Assembly (NCBI GenBank): GCA_016789035.1
Contig: JAEUSC010000488.1
Location: forward strand, 1-6,318
DNA: 6,318 bases
Source of the DNA: Candidatus Omnitrophota bacterium
Lineage (GTDB): Bacteria; Omnitrophota; Gorgyraeia; Zapsychrales; Fredricksoniimonadaceae
Reading direction: 5' to 3'
Below, piece by piece: positions 1 to 6,318 of the stretch. How positions within the stretch are numbered: the stretch's first letter is position 1; each line of letters opens with the position of its first letter. Both the position numbers and the translations under genes were made by a program. Below the pieces are notes generated by a model. It had not been told where the DNA came from and searched no databases. It was given only the letters and a program-made list of their open reading frames with translations.

Positions 1-3000
1 ATTGGAAAGCCGAGCGGCGCCTCCAGCAGGAACGGTCTCTCACTTAGTATTGTACCCTCAAGAAATCCCGTACGGCCATACTCGATTAGTGGTTCAGGAA
101 AGTATCAAGAATCTATTTAGCTCCATCGCAAGCCAAGAATCCAAACCGCAGTTGGAACCGAATCCAGAAATGGCATCTTCATCAATCAGTTTAACTTCAA
201 GCGTTGGGCCGTTAACAGCGGGTGATGGTCTTTCATTTGTCATAAAATCTGAGCTATATTCCAAGCGCCGAGGATTAGGTGCTGATGAGAAAGATGATGA
301 CGGGTCGTCTCCCGTTAGATCGTCAATATCGAGAGCTGTCGGTCGATTAACTGCGGGTGTCTTATTGCCGCTGCTTCTGATCCCTATTGGTGGCATTGCG
401 TTCTTTATATGGTTATCCTCAGGGGCGCCGATTACTTTTATTCAAGAACGACTGGGATATAAGGGCCGTAAAATCAAGGTATGGAAGTTTAGAACACTTA
501 CTAATGAGGCGGATCCGTCTCAAAGACGTCTCACAGGGATGGGGAGAATCATGAGGCCTTTGGGTATCGATGAGCTCCTTCAGATTTTTAACATCATCAA
601 AGGTGATATGGTTTGGTTCGGGCCGCGGCCAAGAATGGCAAGTGAGATCCAGACGATGTCACCGGATCCTGATGAATACCTTACAGAAGTTGTTAATAAG
701 TATAGGCCTGGTATTTTTGGCTGGATTGAGGTGACAGAAAAAACTGCCGAAGTCTTGGAGCTTTTGGCTGAATCCAAAATTCCGTTTGTTTCGTCCTGGG
801 GACGAATTCAAAGTTTGAGAATTTGGGGTTTCATACTCACAAAGGAATGGTCACGGCGGGATACGGCTGTCTTGGATCTTATAAAGCAAAGGCCAAACTT
901 AAAGAGGCATCCTAAAATTCAATCGTTGCATGCCGGCAAAATCATCCCGGATGACCATCAATCCTCCTCTTCTTCGATATTGCGTTGGATCGTCCTTGCC
1001 GCATTATCGTTGTTACCGAATGATTCTTTTGGCGAAAATGTTGAACAAAATCAGCAAGCGGCTGGCCAAGAATCTCCTGGACAACATTTTGTTGATAGCC
1101 AGAAGTTGGTGCTTTTGAGTCTTCCGTCGGATCCCAATCATCTTGTTAAACAGCTGCTCCTGCGGGCGGCCAGGGAAGAGAAAATCCTTCTGGGTAGTTC
1201 GGACTGGATCAGTGAAGCTGGCGTCCGACAATCGCAAGGGCTATCTGAACATGCATTTATTTTCGGATTGGAAGATGACTTTGTTCGCCGTTTTAATATG
1301 CTCCTGGTTGATTATGGACGGTTATACCGATACTTCCTTCCTAAGTATCTGAAGCCGACCGTCTACCGGGGCGGCAAGACCCTTTCCGATGTCTATGCTT
1401 CGCTGCTTGATGGTGTCATCCATAATCTGGAATTCCAGCAGTATTGGTTGCGCATGGGTCAATTGCCGCGCAGCCCACGGACCCAAGAGCTCTATGCCAC
1501 TTTGGATGAGTTAATCCATGATAATGATCAAGAGAAGATCAGTACATTCCTAAGCCAGGAACGCGGCTCGGACGATGTGATCGATTTGTTGAACATTCAC
1601 CGCTTGCTGTTTGATTTGATCTTGAAGGATTTCGATAAAACAATGCCAATGCCGACGGCCCTGGCTCAAGTGCGCGCTTATCTGAATAATCCGCGCAATC
1701 TTGAATTGAAGCAATATGTTCATGAAGAGTTTTCCAGGATTATCCAGGAAAATTTCATTGCTAAAAACATCATGTCCGTCCTGCGCACCGTGCTCGCGCG
1801 CAATCTTCCTTTGTATGTTGTTGTCACACCGGATCAGATGGAAAATCTTGAATTGGTATTTTCCAAGTTATTGGAGAACGGAAGGTTCCAGGCTTACAAA
1901 GACATTAAAGACATTCCTTTGTCTGAACTGCCTGACGCGAAGACATTGGAGCATGGCATTAAGGATTTTGAAGAGAAATTTAAGGCGCTCCAGGAGCGGA
2001 CGATTAAAGAGACTCCGGCCAGCCCTGAACAGCTATCGCCGTCAAGGTCCGGCGGGGACACAAGCTCCCCGATTAAAGACAGAATTTATCGCCTTAAGTC
2101 CACAGATTTAGACGTCTCGGTTTCTACGCTTGGTGCGATGGTGATACGTATGACGTGGCGAGGAAGAGATTTGATTAAACCAGTCACTGACGATGATCTT
2201 GTTGAATATCTCAAAGGAATGGTTCCTGCTAAAGGAATTCCTATTCTGGCCCCATTTGCCGGTCCATCCGGCAACGCCGTTGATATTTCTAACCAAAATT
2301 ATTTAGGGCAAACAAAACGTGCGCATTTGAATTTTGGGCGTGGCGTCAGACGCATTGAACTCAGCGGTTGGGAACAATGGCCTTGGGGCAAGGATCCGAT
2401 GCACGGATTTCTCTGGAGTGTTCCGTGGAAAGTCTCGCAGTTTTGGCAGGGCCAACAAAGCGCAGCTGTTCGATTGATATTTGACAGCCGAAGGTTTACG
2501 GACCGGGCGCATCCTCATTATCACAATATCAAATCATGGGGTGACTTCCGTTACGAGGTAGGATACAACCTTAAGCGCCATTCACTTGCCGTTAACTTCA
2601 GCTTTATCAACTTCAATCGTGAGAAGACACCCATGGTGTTTTCCTTACATCCGTTCTTTGAATTTGAGACGGAACACCAGGTCCGGGAAGCAAAGTTGCA
2701 AGTCCCGGCTCTTCGAATTTTTACGAATAAGAATCAACCGACCGGAGAAACGCGATCCGTTGAAGGAACGGACTTTGATTTACGGATCCTGCAATCACTA
2801 GGTCGCAATGAATTTGATAACGTGCAGACAGACTTGCAGCGTTCAGGAAATGATATGGCAACCGCGCGGCTGGTCCTCGGTCATGTGGGTGCCGGTGTAA
2901 ATGTTTCCGTCGACCGTTCCATCCCGCATCTTGTGGTTTTTGCTCTGCCGTTTGCCAAGACAATCAGCATTGAGCCGCATACAGGTCTTCCCAATGCATT

Positions 3001-6000
3001 CGAATTACTCAAACATAATCACAAAATGCATAATCACCTTTATAAAACGGGCCAAGGAAAAAATGGCCGCATTGTCTTTGAAGTCCGGCCGTTGCGGTCT
3101 TCCAGCTCGCCGCTAGAACCCAACGCTCGGGATGGCTCTCAAGCGCAATCCGCATTATCTAATGACGAGCTTAGAGAGTTATTTACCAGAGTTTGGACTT
3201 TGTTGAAGGGAAGGTCAGCGGAAATTTTAAATTTTGATAATGAGGAAGAGCAGGTATCCTTTATGCGCGACTTTATTGAATTAGCTATTGCCACTCCCGC
3301 CATTGTCGCGGAGCCGGAATCTGTTCGAGAGTTGGTCCAAAGAGTTGACCAGACAATCGAAGAATTAAAAGATTTATCGGTGAATGTTAATGTTCTGTAT
3401 TTTGATTCCTTAGTGGAGTCGCAATTAGGTCCTTTGGCTGCAATTCTACGTGATGGTCATGAGTTGCGCAGATTTTTGGCTTTGTTAAGCAAAATTAGAG
3501 AGATTATTGAGTACGAAAAGGTCTATGTTTCCATGCTTTTTAGAAGAGGCCGGTTCGATTCCCAGACTTCATCACGCGAGGAAAGTATTATTTATAAGGG
3601 AATTCGGGTCGATGCAGGTTCCGCATCATTTCGGCGCTTTGTGATTGATAATCAATACGAAATTAAAATACCGGGTGAATTAGAAGACAGAGATTGGATT
3701 GCAGAGACGCATTGGACCATTGCCAAGAAGTTGTGGAGGCCTGGCGTTCCCATGGCCCAGCCCCTGGGTATCGTTGAAGCAGAAGGTCAATTTTCTCTCT
3801 ACAATGAAGTTAAAAACTTTACCCAGGCTGCATATCCTTTAAGAGCGGTCGTGTTCCAAAACCTGAATGGCATGCGGCTTGAGTATTTTATGAGAAGCGA
3901 TGACATTATCTATGCTACTGCCCAAAAGTTAGAAATCAGCGTTGAGCAATTAAGAGTGCAAATTGTGGGTCAATTGATACGCATTGCCATCTGGGTTCTG
4001 CAAAACGGGTTTATCGGGCATGATCAAGATGCGAATGATTGGCATTTGGAGAATTTTGCAGTCAATCTCGACGGAAACTTGATTCTGGTTACAGATTTTG
4101 GTGCGTATCAGTATGTGTCTCGGCACATCTCAGTCTCTCGAATCGTTAACGAGGTCCAATATTTATTAATGATGGTTAAGAAAGATGGAAAATGGGCCAG
4201 TGCAGCTGAGTATTTTGATAAATCGTTTATCCGTCGGTTAGCGGTTGTTTCGATCGATCCAACGAAAATTTGGGAAGAATCTCGACCGTCCGAGATCGAC
4301 GCAAAGCTTATTGATGCGTTTTGGCTAATACGTCTCATTGTTAGCGATTTGAGGAAGAAGGACAATAATGATACGCAAGTTTATTTTAGGATCATCCGGA
4401 ACAATTCTCTCAATGAAGTACTGATTTTCCGTTCTTTAGAGGAAGATGTTCTTGGGAAAAGGGAGGTGCTTAAGATACACATGGCGGATAACGCTAGCAT
4501 CCCTGCTTTATTTGAATGGATGGTCAATGAGATTAACATTGCCAATGACATCAAGGCCGCAATTGTGTTTGCGGTTGATTCAAAACATCCACTGATTTCA
4601 GCTGTCTTAGATATACGTCACGACGATAAATCGGCCAGCTCAGCAGCAAAGGCTGATGATCAACATTTGAATGATGAAAGCGATCGGTTGCCGGTTAACT
4701 TTAGTCCGATCGCTGAATTCATAAGCGAACGCATTTTCAGAGGAAGCATTGTAACCATTGATGGGCTGGGAGCCGCAGGAAAATCGATTTTCGCTGATCA
4801 GTTTAGGCAATGGTTGAGAGCCCAAGGATTCGATGCTGTTGTTATCTCTGGCGATGATTTTCTGTTGGACTTCAATCTAAGAAATCAGAATATGGAAAAG
4901 GTTCTTAAGGCAGGCCAGCCGCAATTGGATCATGCGAGGATTTACCGCTGGAAGCCGATGAATGAGTACTTAAGATCTATTGTCGAATTTATATCGTCGA
5001 AAGGCGATCTTCAAGAACTCCGAGAATTTACGATTCGAGAGGCTCAAACTCGAGGCCAGCCGTATTATGGACCCAAGACATATGCCGTTAAGCGTGGGGA
5101 TGTTGTTATTGTCGAATTTCTTTATCCGATGCGGTTGGGGCTCTGGGGCGAGGCCAAAATTCCGCAGCTGCATTTACGGCTGATCAGTGATATCCACAAT
5201 ACTCTGCGGGATTATAAACAGCGATCCCGGCAAAAATATGGCCAACATCAGGCCGAGCGAAGAGAACAATTTTATAAGTTGGCCAATATCCCTTCGTGGA
5301 GACAGTATCATCGCCAAACAAAGCATTTGATTGATCTCAAGCTGGACGTGACGGGCGGCTGGTCCAATGCATTTTGGAAGGATCTGGCTGATCAAGTGTC
5401 CAGCGATTCCCGGCCGGTGGATGATAAACCTTCCCCTGATGCATCCTCTGCCATAGCGCTTTTGATCGCTTTGAGTGCCGTGGCGGCGGGCATTGCAATT
5501 TATCGTATCGGACAATGGGTAACCCAGAAGTTCGAAGGGGAGCGCCATCGGTACTGGATCATTGTAGGAATGTTCTTAAGTGTGTTGACGATTTTAAAGA
5601 CCGATTGGTTTTTTGAGAAGCCAGTGCCGTCTACAATTGAGCCGGAACGTGCGCACGCCAGTCTCTCTTATGAAAAATGGTTAAATGAGGCGGTGCGTTG
5701 GCGTAAAGCCGGATATGAGAAGCTCGCAGCTAAAGCCGAATTAAAGGGATGGCTTGTCAAAATCGCTGAGAAGGAAATTGATGAACTGTTTGATGGTTCA
5801 AAACAGCCAGCCGAATTCTTTGAAACGTTGGAGAAACTTGTTAGAACTCTTATTGAATTGTACGGGATGAGTGTTGATGATCTTGATGTGTTAGGCCAGC
5901 TTGGACGGGTCATGGAAGATGCTCATGATGCTGTCCTTGCAGCTCAGGATGCGAAGGGTCTTTCAGCCGAAGACTATCACATGTGGCGGGATTATTTTAA

Positions 6001-6318
6001 AGATTATTTTGGTATCGTAGCCGATAATCTTGATGTTCCGTCCTTCGATGAGCGGCCGCTCGATATTTCACCCAAAATAGCTAATCCGGATTTAATGTTA
6101 AACGTGATGGGGCATGGACAAAAGGGTTCGCCTTCGCAGCGAGGCTCTGCACCGGTATTTATGAGCAAGCCGCTTCGCTCAAAGTTCCGAACAATCACGG
6201 ACGTTCTGGCAGCTCTTTTATTTGTGGCTCTGGCAATGGCGGGGTGGACGCTTTTGCTTTTAGCCCGGGCATCTCATGAAATCTCTGCGTACATCCGTCA
6301 GCATCATTCCCGATGGAT
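1..6318 (+). CDS. Internal part of a giant multidomain membrane protein (both ends outside the window)
   Basis: Codons starting at base 2 stay open to base 6316, giving 2105 residues with no stop; base 1 and bases 6317-6318 belong to split codons. I checked the frame at about ten points across the window and found no shift. Recognisable modules in order are a sugar transferase (112-302), an aldose-epimerase-like domain (694-1031), a protein-kinase-like domain (1191-1453) and a uridine-kinase-like P-loop domain (1565-1784). Unrecognised regions lie between and after them, with about five hydrophobic segments. Ser/Pro/Asp/Gly-rich linkers separate the modules. In ordinary bacteria each named module is a separate protein of about 200-350 residues, so this is a fusion of many genes. 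The key catalytic residues are kept in all four named modules, which argues against a decayed pseudogene. Very long multi-enzyme genes of this kind are known in Omnitrophota; that assignment is inference. No start codon or ribosome binding site can be assigned here. Confidence 0.93.
2..334 (+). other. Tail of an upstream module and a long polar linker (residues 1-111)
   Basis: Residues about 11-44 look folded: a beta-like stretch (SHLVLYPQEIPYGHTRLVV) is followed by a short amphipathic helix. They probably finish a domain that begins before the window, which I cannot name. Residues about 45-108 are rich in Ser, Pro, Glu and Asp, with an acidic run (DEKDDD) near 95-101, as in a disordered linker. 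An in-frame ATG at 170-172 lies in this linker, but there is no convincing Shine-Dalgarno sequence before it. I therefore do not treat it as a separate gene start. Confidence 0.55.
335..907 (+). other. Bacterial sugar transferase module (polyprenyl-phosphate hexose-1-phosphate transferase)
   Basis: Residues 112-302 match the bacterial sugar transferase family (WcaJ/ExoY/PglC type). Members transfer a sugar-1-phosphate from a nucleotide sugar to undecaprenyl phosphate at the cytoplasmic membrane, the first step in building capsule, O-antigen or glycoprotein glycans. Visible marks in order are a hydrophobic helix (about 117-138) with internal prolines, SSGAPITFIQERLG (family: SPGPVFFRQERVG), KVWKFRT (family: YKFRTM), a TGMGRIMR stretch, and IDELLQ carrying the catalytic Asp190-Glu191 pair. 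These are followed by IIKGDMVWFGPRP (GPRP at 207-210) and YRPGIFGW at 234-241 (family: KPGITG). About 190 residues is normal for the core domain. The family's usual Ser-Leu before the Asp-Glu pair is Gly-Ile here. The catalytic pair and GPRP are intact, so I expect activity. The sugar specificity cannot be read from the sequence. Confidence 0.9.
350..415 (+). other. Membrane helix or re-entrant hairpin of the sugar transferase
   Basis: Residues 117-138 form a strongly hydrophobic stretch (AGVLLPLLLIPIGGIAFFIW), preceded by basic residues at the end of the linker and followed by SSGAP. In small sugar transferases this segment dips into the membrane as a re-entrant helix broken at a Ser-Pro motif, leaving the active site cytoplasmic. 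Here the prolines are at 123 and 128. Whether this segment crosses the membrane or returns decides the side on which the upstream modules lie, and the sequence does not settle it. Confidence 0.75.
908..1087 (+). other. Ser-rich linker with a signal-like hydrophobic stretch (residues 303-362)
   Basis: The linker starts with a basic stretch (KRHPK). A run of five serines at 321-325 then leads into a short hydrophobic stretch at about 326-339 (ILRWIVLAALSLLP) and a polar Asn/Gln/Glu-rich tail up to residue 362. The hydrophobic stretch is only about 14 residues, short for a transmembrane helix. Together with the polar tail it resembles the core of a signal peptide that became internal after gene fusion. 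It could also be a buried or marginal membrane helix. No clear signal-peptidase site follows. Confidence 0.5.
1088..1999 (+). other. Unrecognised, mainly helical domain (residues 363-666)
   Basis: I do not recognise this roughly 300-residue region. It begins with a beta-like stretch (KLVLLSLPSDPN) and a basic amphipathic helix. Most of it then reads as helices: FVRRFNMLLVDYGRLYRYF near 418, a long helix-rich stretch with many Leu, Asp and Glu residues (about 480-560), and a helix ending in MSVLRTVLARN. After that comes a short alpha/beta unit (LPLYVVVTPDQMENLELVF, then KLLENGRFQAYKDI). A charged helix (GIKDFEEKFKALQER) closes it before the next linker. There are no obvious metal ligands, P-loop or catalytic triad. 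It may be a structural spacer, a binding domain or a divergent enzyme. Confidence 0.5.
2000..2080 (+). other. Ser/Pro/Gly linker before the epimerase module (residues 667-693)
   Basis: This is a low-complexity stretch (TPASPEQLSPSRSGGDTSSP) without predicted structure. It marks a clean boundary between the unrecognised helical domain and the first strands of the epimerase. Its composition resembles the linkers at 3095-3157, 4622-4693, 5396-5449 and 6038-6172. Confidence 0.65.
2081..3094 (+). other. Aldose 1-epimerase (galactose mutarotase)-like module
   Basis: Residues 694-1031 match the aldose 1-epimerase/glucose-6-phosphate 1-epimerase fold, which interconverts the alpha and beta anomers of free or phosphorylated sugars. 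The marks appear in family order: STLGAMVIRMTWRGRDLI (family: GA.i.sl...G.dl), GIPILAPFAGP at about 746-755 (family: fPf.gR), PMHGFLWSVPW with His801, and a hydrophobic beta stretch. They continue with SLHPFFEF carrying His883, the usual acid/base histidine in g-HPyF, then a FD pair near residue 926, and TISIEPHTGLPNAF carrying Glu991, the expected catalytic base. The length of about 338 residues is normal. The expected Arg after the fPf motif is replaced (FAGP). A His-rich stretch (KHNHKMHNH, 1004-1012) follows the last motif. The substrate is unknown; a phosphorylated sugar is possible. Confidence 0.87.
3095..3157 (+). other. Ser-rich linker (residues 1032-1052)
   Basis: This is a short polar stretch (RSSSSPLEPNARDGSQAQSA) between the last strand of the epimerase and the first helix of the next region. 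It has the same composition as the other inter-module linkers. Confidence 0.6.
3158..3571 (+). other. Helical region ahead of the kinase-like domain (residues 1053-1190)
   Basis: Residues 1053-1190 read as four to five amphipathic helices rich in Leu, Glu and Arg (for example NDELRELFTRVWTLLKG, ESVRELVQRVDQTIEELKD, HELRRFLALLSKIREIIEY). I do not recognise the domain. Its position directly before a kinase-like fold, with no Ser/Pro linker between, suggests it packs on the kinase lobe or presents its substrate, but this is inference. Confidence 0.5.
3572..4360 (+). other. Protein-kinase-like / aminoglycoside-phosphotransferase-like module
   Basis: Residues 1191-1453 carry the key signatures of the protein-kinase-like fold, which transfers the gamma-phosphate of ATP to a protein or small molecule. 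A candidate glycine-rich region lies at about 1200-1215 (VDAGSASFRRF). Lys1222 in YEIKIP matches the VAIK lysine, and Glu1235 in the following helix could pair with it. A hinge-like stretch (AVVFQNLNGMRL, 1283-1293) separates the lobes. The catalytic loop reads NDWHLENF, with Asp1346 and Asn1351 at the same five-residue spacing as in protein kinases; D-x-H-x-x-N also resembles the DLHPGN loop of phosphotransferases. TDFGA follows with Asp1365 as the metal ligand. The HRD histidine is absent (Ala1344). These features favour an active small-molecule or atypical kinase over a classical Ser/Thr kinase. The substrate is unknown. Confidence 0.72.
4361..4621 (+). other. Small alpha/beta extension after the kinase-like domain (residues 1454-1540)
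   Basis: About 85 residues alternate strands and helices: VYFRIIRNN, EVLIFRSLE, REVLKIHMADN, a helix around IPALFEWMVNEINIAND, then AAIVFAVDSKHPLISAVLDIR. I do not recognise it as a named domain. There is no linker between it and the kinase-like core, so it may belong to that module as a C-terminal extension. Confidence 0.4.
4622..4693 (+). other. Ser/Ala/Asp linker (residues 1541-1564)
   Basis: A polar, charged, low-complexity stretch (DDKSASSAAKADDQHLNDES) separates the kinase-like module and its extension from the P-loop kinase. Confidence 0.6.
4694..5353 (+). other. P-loop kinase module resembling uridine kinase / phosphoribulokinase
   Basis: Residues 1565-1784 form a P-loop NTPase of the uridine kinase/phosphoribulokinase type, which phosphorylates a hydroxyl of a nucleoside, sugar phosphate or similar small molecule. 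A beta strand (SIVTIDG) leads into a Walker A motif, GLGAAGKS at 1588-1595. The next strand ends in VVISGDDFL with Asp1618-Asp1619, at the place of the family's substrate-binding DDF(Y) motif. A later strand, VVIVEFLYP (Glu1705), matches the vvivEG strand. A basic helix (LRDYKQRSRQKYG, then QAERREQ) occupies the place of the arginine-rich lid. The length of about 220 residues is normal. The Gly expected after the Glu in vvivEG is Phe, and the lid is not the usual RD-x-x-x-RG, so the substrate may differ from uridine. Confidence 0.78.
5396..5449 (+). other. Ser/Pro/Asp linker before the membrane segments (residues 1799-1816)
   Basis: This polar stretch (VSSDSRPVDDKPSPDASS) leads straight into a membrane helix. 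The Ser run immediately before a hydrophobic segment repeats the layout seen at residues 321-339. Confidence 0.6.
5450..5596 (+). other. Two predicted transmembrane helices (residues 1817-1865)
   Basis: Residues 1817-1834 (AIALLIALSAVAAGIAIY) and 1851-1865 (YWIIVGMFLSVLTIL) are hydrophobic. They are joined by a short, charged loop (about 1835-1850, ending GERHR). This has the look of a helical hairpin. If both helices span, the P-loop kinase before it and the helical domain after it lie on the same side of the membrane, probably the cytoplasm because the kinase needs ATP. The second helix is short, so a single span with a peripheral helix remains possible. Confidence 0.65.
5660..6037 (+). other. 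Unrecognised helical domain (residues 1887-2012)
   Basis: The region is almost all amphipathic helix, rich in Glu, Lys, Leu and Trp: YEKWLNEAVRWRKAGYEKLA, then a helix through AEKEIDELF, then AEFFETLEKLVRTLIELYG. The MSVDDLDVLGQLGRVMEDAHD helix follows, and AEDYHMWRDYFKDYFG closes it. I see no catalytic motif. Coiled-coil or helical-bundle packing near the membrane is likely, but there is no family match I can name. Confidence 0.45.
6038..6172 (+). other. Polar linker rich in Pro, Gly and Ser (residues 2013-2057)
   Basis: The stretch runs from PSFDERPLDISPK through GHGQKGSPSQRGSAP to the basic segment before the last membrane helix. It has no predicted structure and matches the composition of the other linkers. 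Confidence 0.55.
6200..6265 (+). other. Predicted transmembrane helix near the window end (residues 2067-2088)
   Basis: Residues 2067-2088 (DVLAALLFVALAMAGWTLLLLA) form a strong membrane helix, preceded by basic residues (KPLRSKFR) and followed by ARASHEISAYIRQHH. By the positive-inside rule the upstream flank is probably cytoplasmic, so the chain may leave the cytoplasm here and begin an extracytoplasmic or further membrane region beyond the window. Confidence 0.75.

Noticed and set aside
94..396. Minus-strand open stretch of 100 codons over the linker and first membrane helix
   Set aside because: It is antisense to the low-complexity linker of the giant frame, with no ribosome binding site or motif. 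Linker sequence often leaves the complementary frame open.
170..907. A separate sugar transferase gene starting at ATG 170
   Set aside because: The frame is open upstream and downstream without a stop, and no Shine-Dalgarno sequence precedes this ATG.
1716..2111. Plus-strand open stretch of 131 codons in another frame
   Set aside because: Its translation is Arg/Ser/Leu-rich without motifs and overlaps the continuous frame +2, which has recognisable domains on either side.
4019..4033. GHDQD (His1340-Asp1341) as the kinase HxD catalytic motif
   Set aside because: Asp1346 gives the exact five-residue spacing to Asn1351 and a normal distance to DFG, so it is the better catalytic Asp. The earlier HDQD remains a weaker alternative.
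5174..5548. Minus-strand open stretch of 124 codons
   Set aside because: It lies antisense to the P-loop kinase and membrane segment, shows no family motif, and is explained by the coding bias of the + strand frame.
1..6318. CRISPR array, tRNA/rRNA genes, insertion sequence or long DNA repeats
   Set aside because: I saw no regularly spaced repeats, RNA gene signatures, inverted terminal repeats or transposase motifs. The whole window is accounted for by coding sequence.
1..6318. Nonribosomal peptide or polyketide synthase as the reason for the giant frame
   Set aside because: There are no adenylation, condensation, ketosynthase or carrier-protein motifs; the modules are sugar and phosphotransfer enzymes that do not repeat.

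Overview
The window is the interior of one very large protein-coding gene on the + strand. Reading codons from base 2, I find no stop codon through base 6316. That gives 2105 sense codons, with neither the start nor the end of the gene inside the window. There is no intergenic gap, promoter, Shine-Dalgarno-decided start, terminator or RNA gene. The other five frames hold only short open stretches that shadow this frame.

The protein is a chain of unrelated modules joined by polar Ser/Pro/Asp/Gly-rich linkers. In order: (1) the tail of an upstream module and a long linker, residues 1-111; (2) a membrane-embedded bacterial sugar transferase (polyprenyl-phosphate hexose-1-phosphate transferase, WcaJ/PglC family), about 112-302; (3) a Ser-rich linker with a short signal-like hydrophobic stretch, then an unrecognised, probably helical domain, about 363-666; (4) an aldose 1-epimerase/galactose-mutarotase-like domain, about 694-1031; (5) a helical region followed by a protein-kinase-like (aminoglycoside phosphotransferase-like) domain with Asp/Asn catalytic-loop residues and DFG, about 1053-1453, plus a small alpha/beta extension; (6) a P-loop kinase resembling uridine kinase/phosphoribulokinase, about 1565-1784; (7) two predicted membrane helices, an unrecognised helical domain, another linker and a last membrane helix, about 1817-2105.

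The modules that can be named are bacterial, there are no introns, and the frame stays open for over 6 kb. Giant genes that fuse many enzyme modules are known in the candidate phylum Omnitrophota (OP3); the best-known case, from memory, is Candidatus Velamenicoccus archaeovorus, with a predicted protein of tens of thousands of residues. I infer an Omnitrophota or similar ultrasmall/predatory bacterium, but nothing in the window proves the taxon.

The sugar transferase and mutarotase suggest cell-envelope glycan or sugar metabolism, and the two phosphotransferase folds add small-molecule or protein phosphorylation. Whether the chain works intact as a membrane-tethered assembly line or is cut at the linkers cannot be decided from the sequence.
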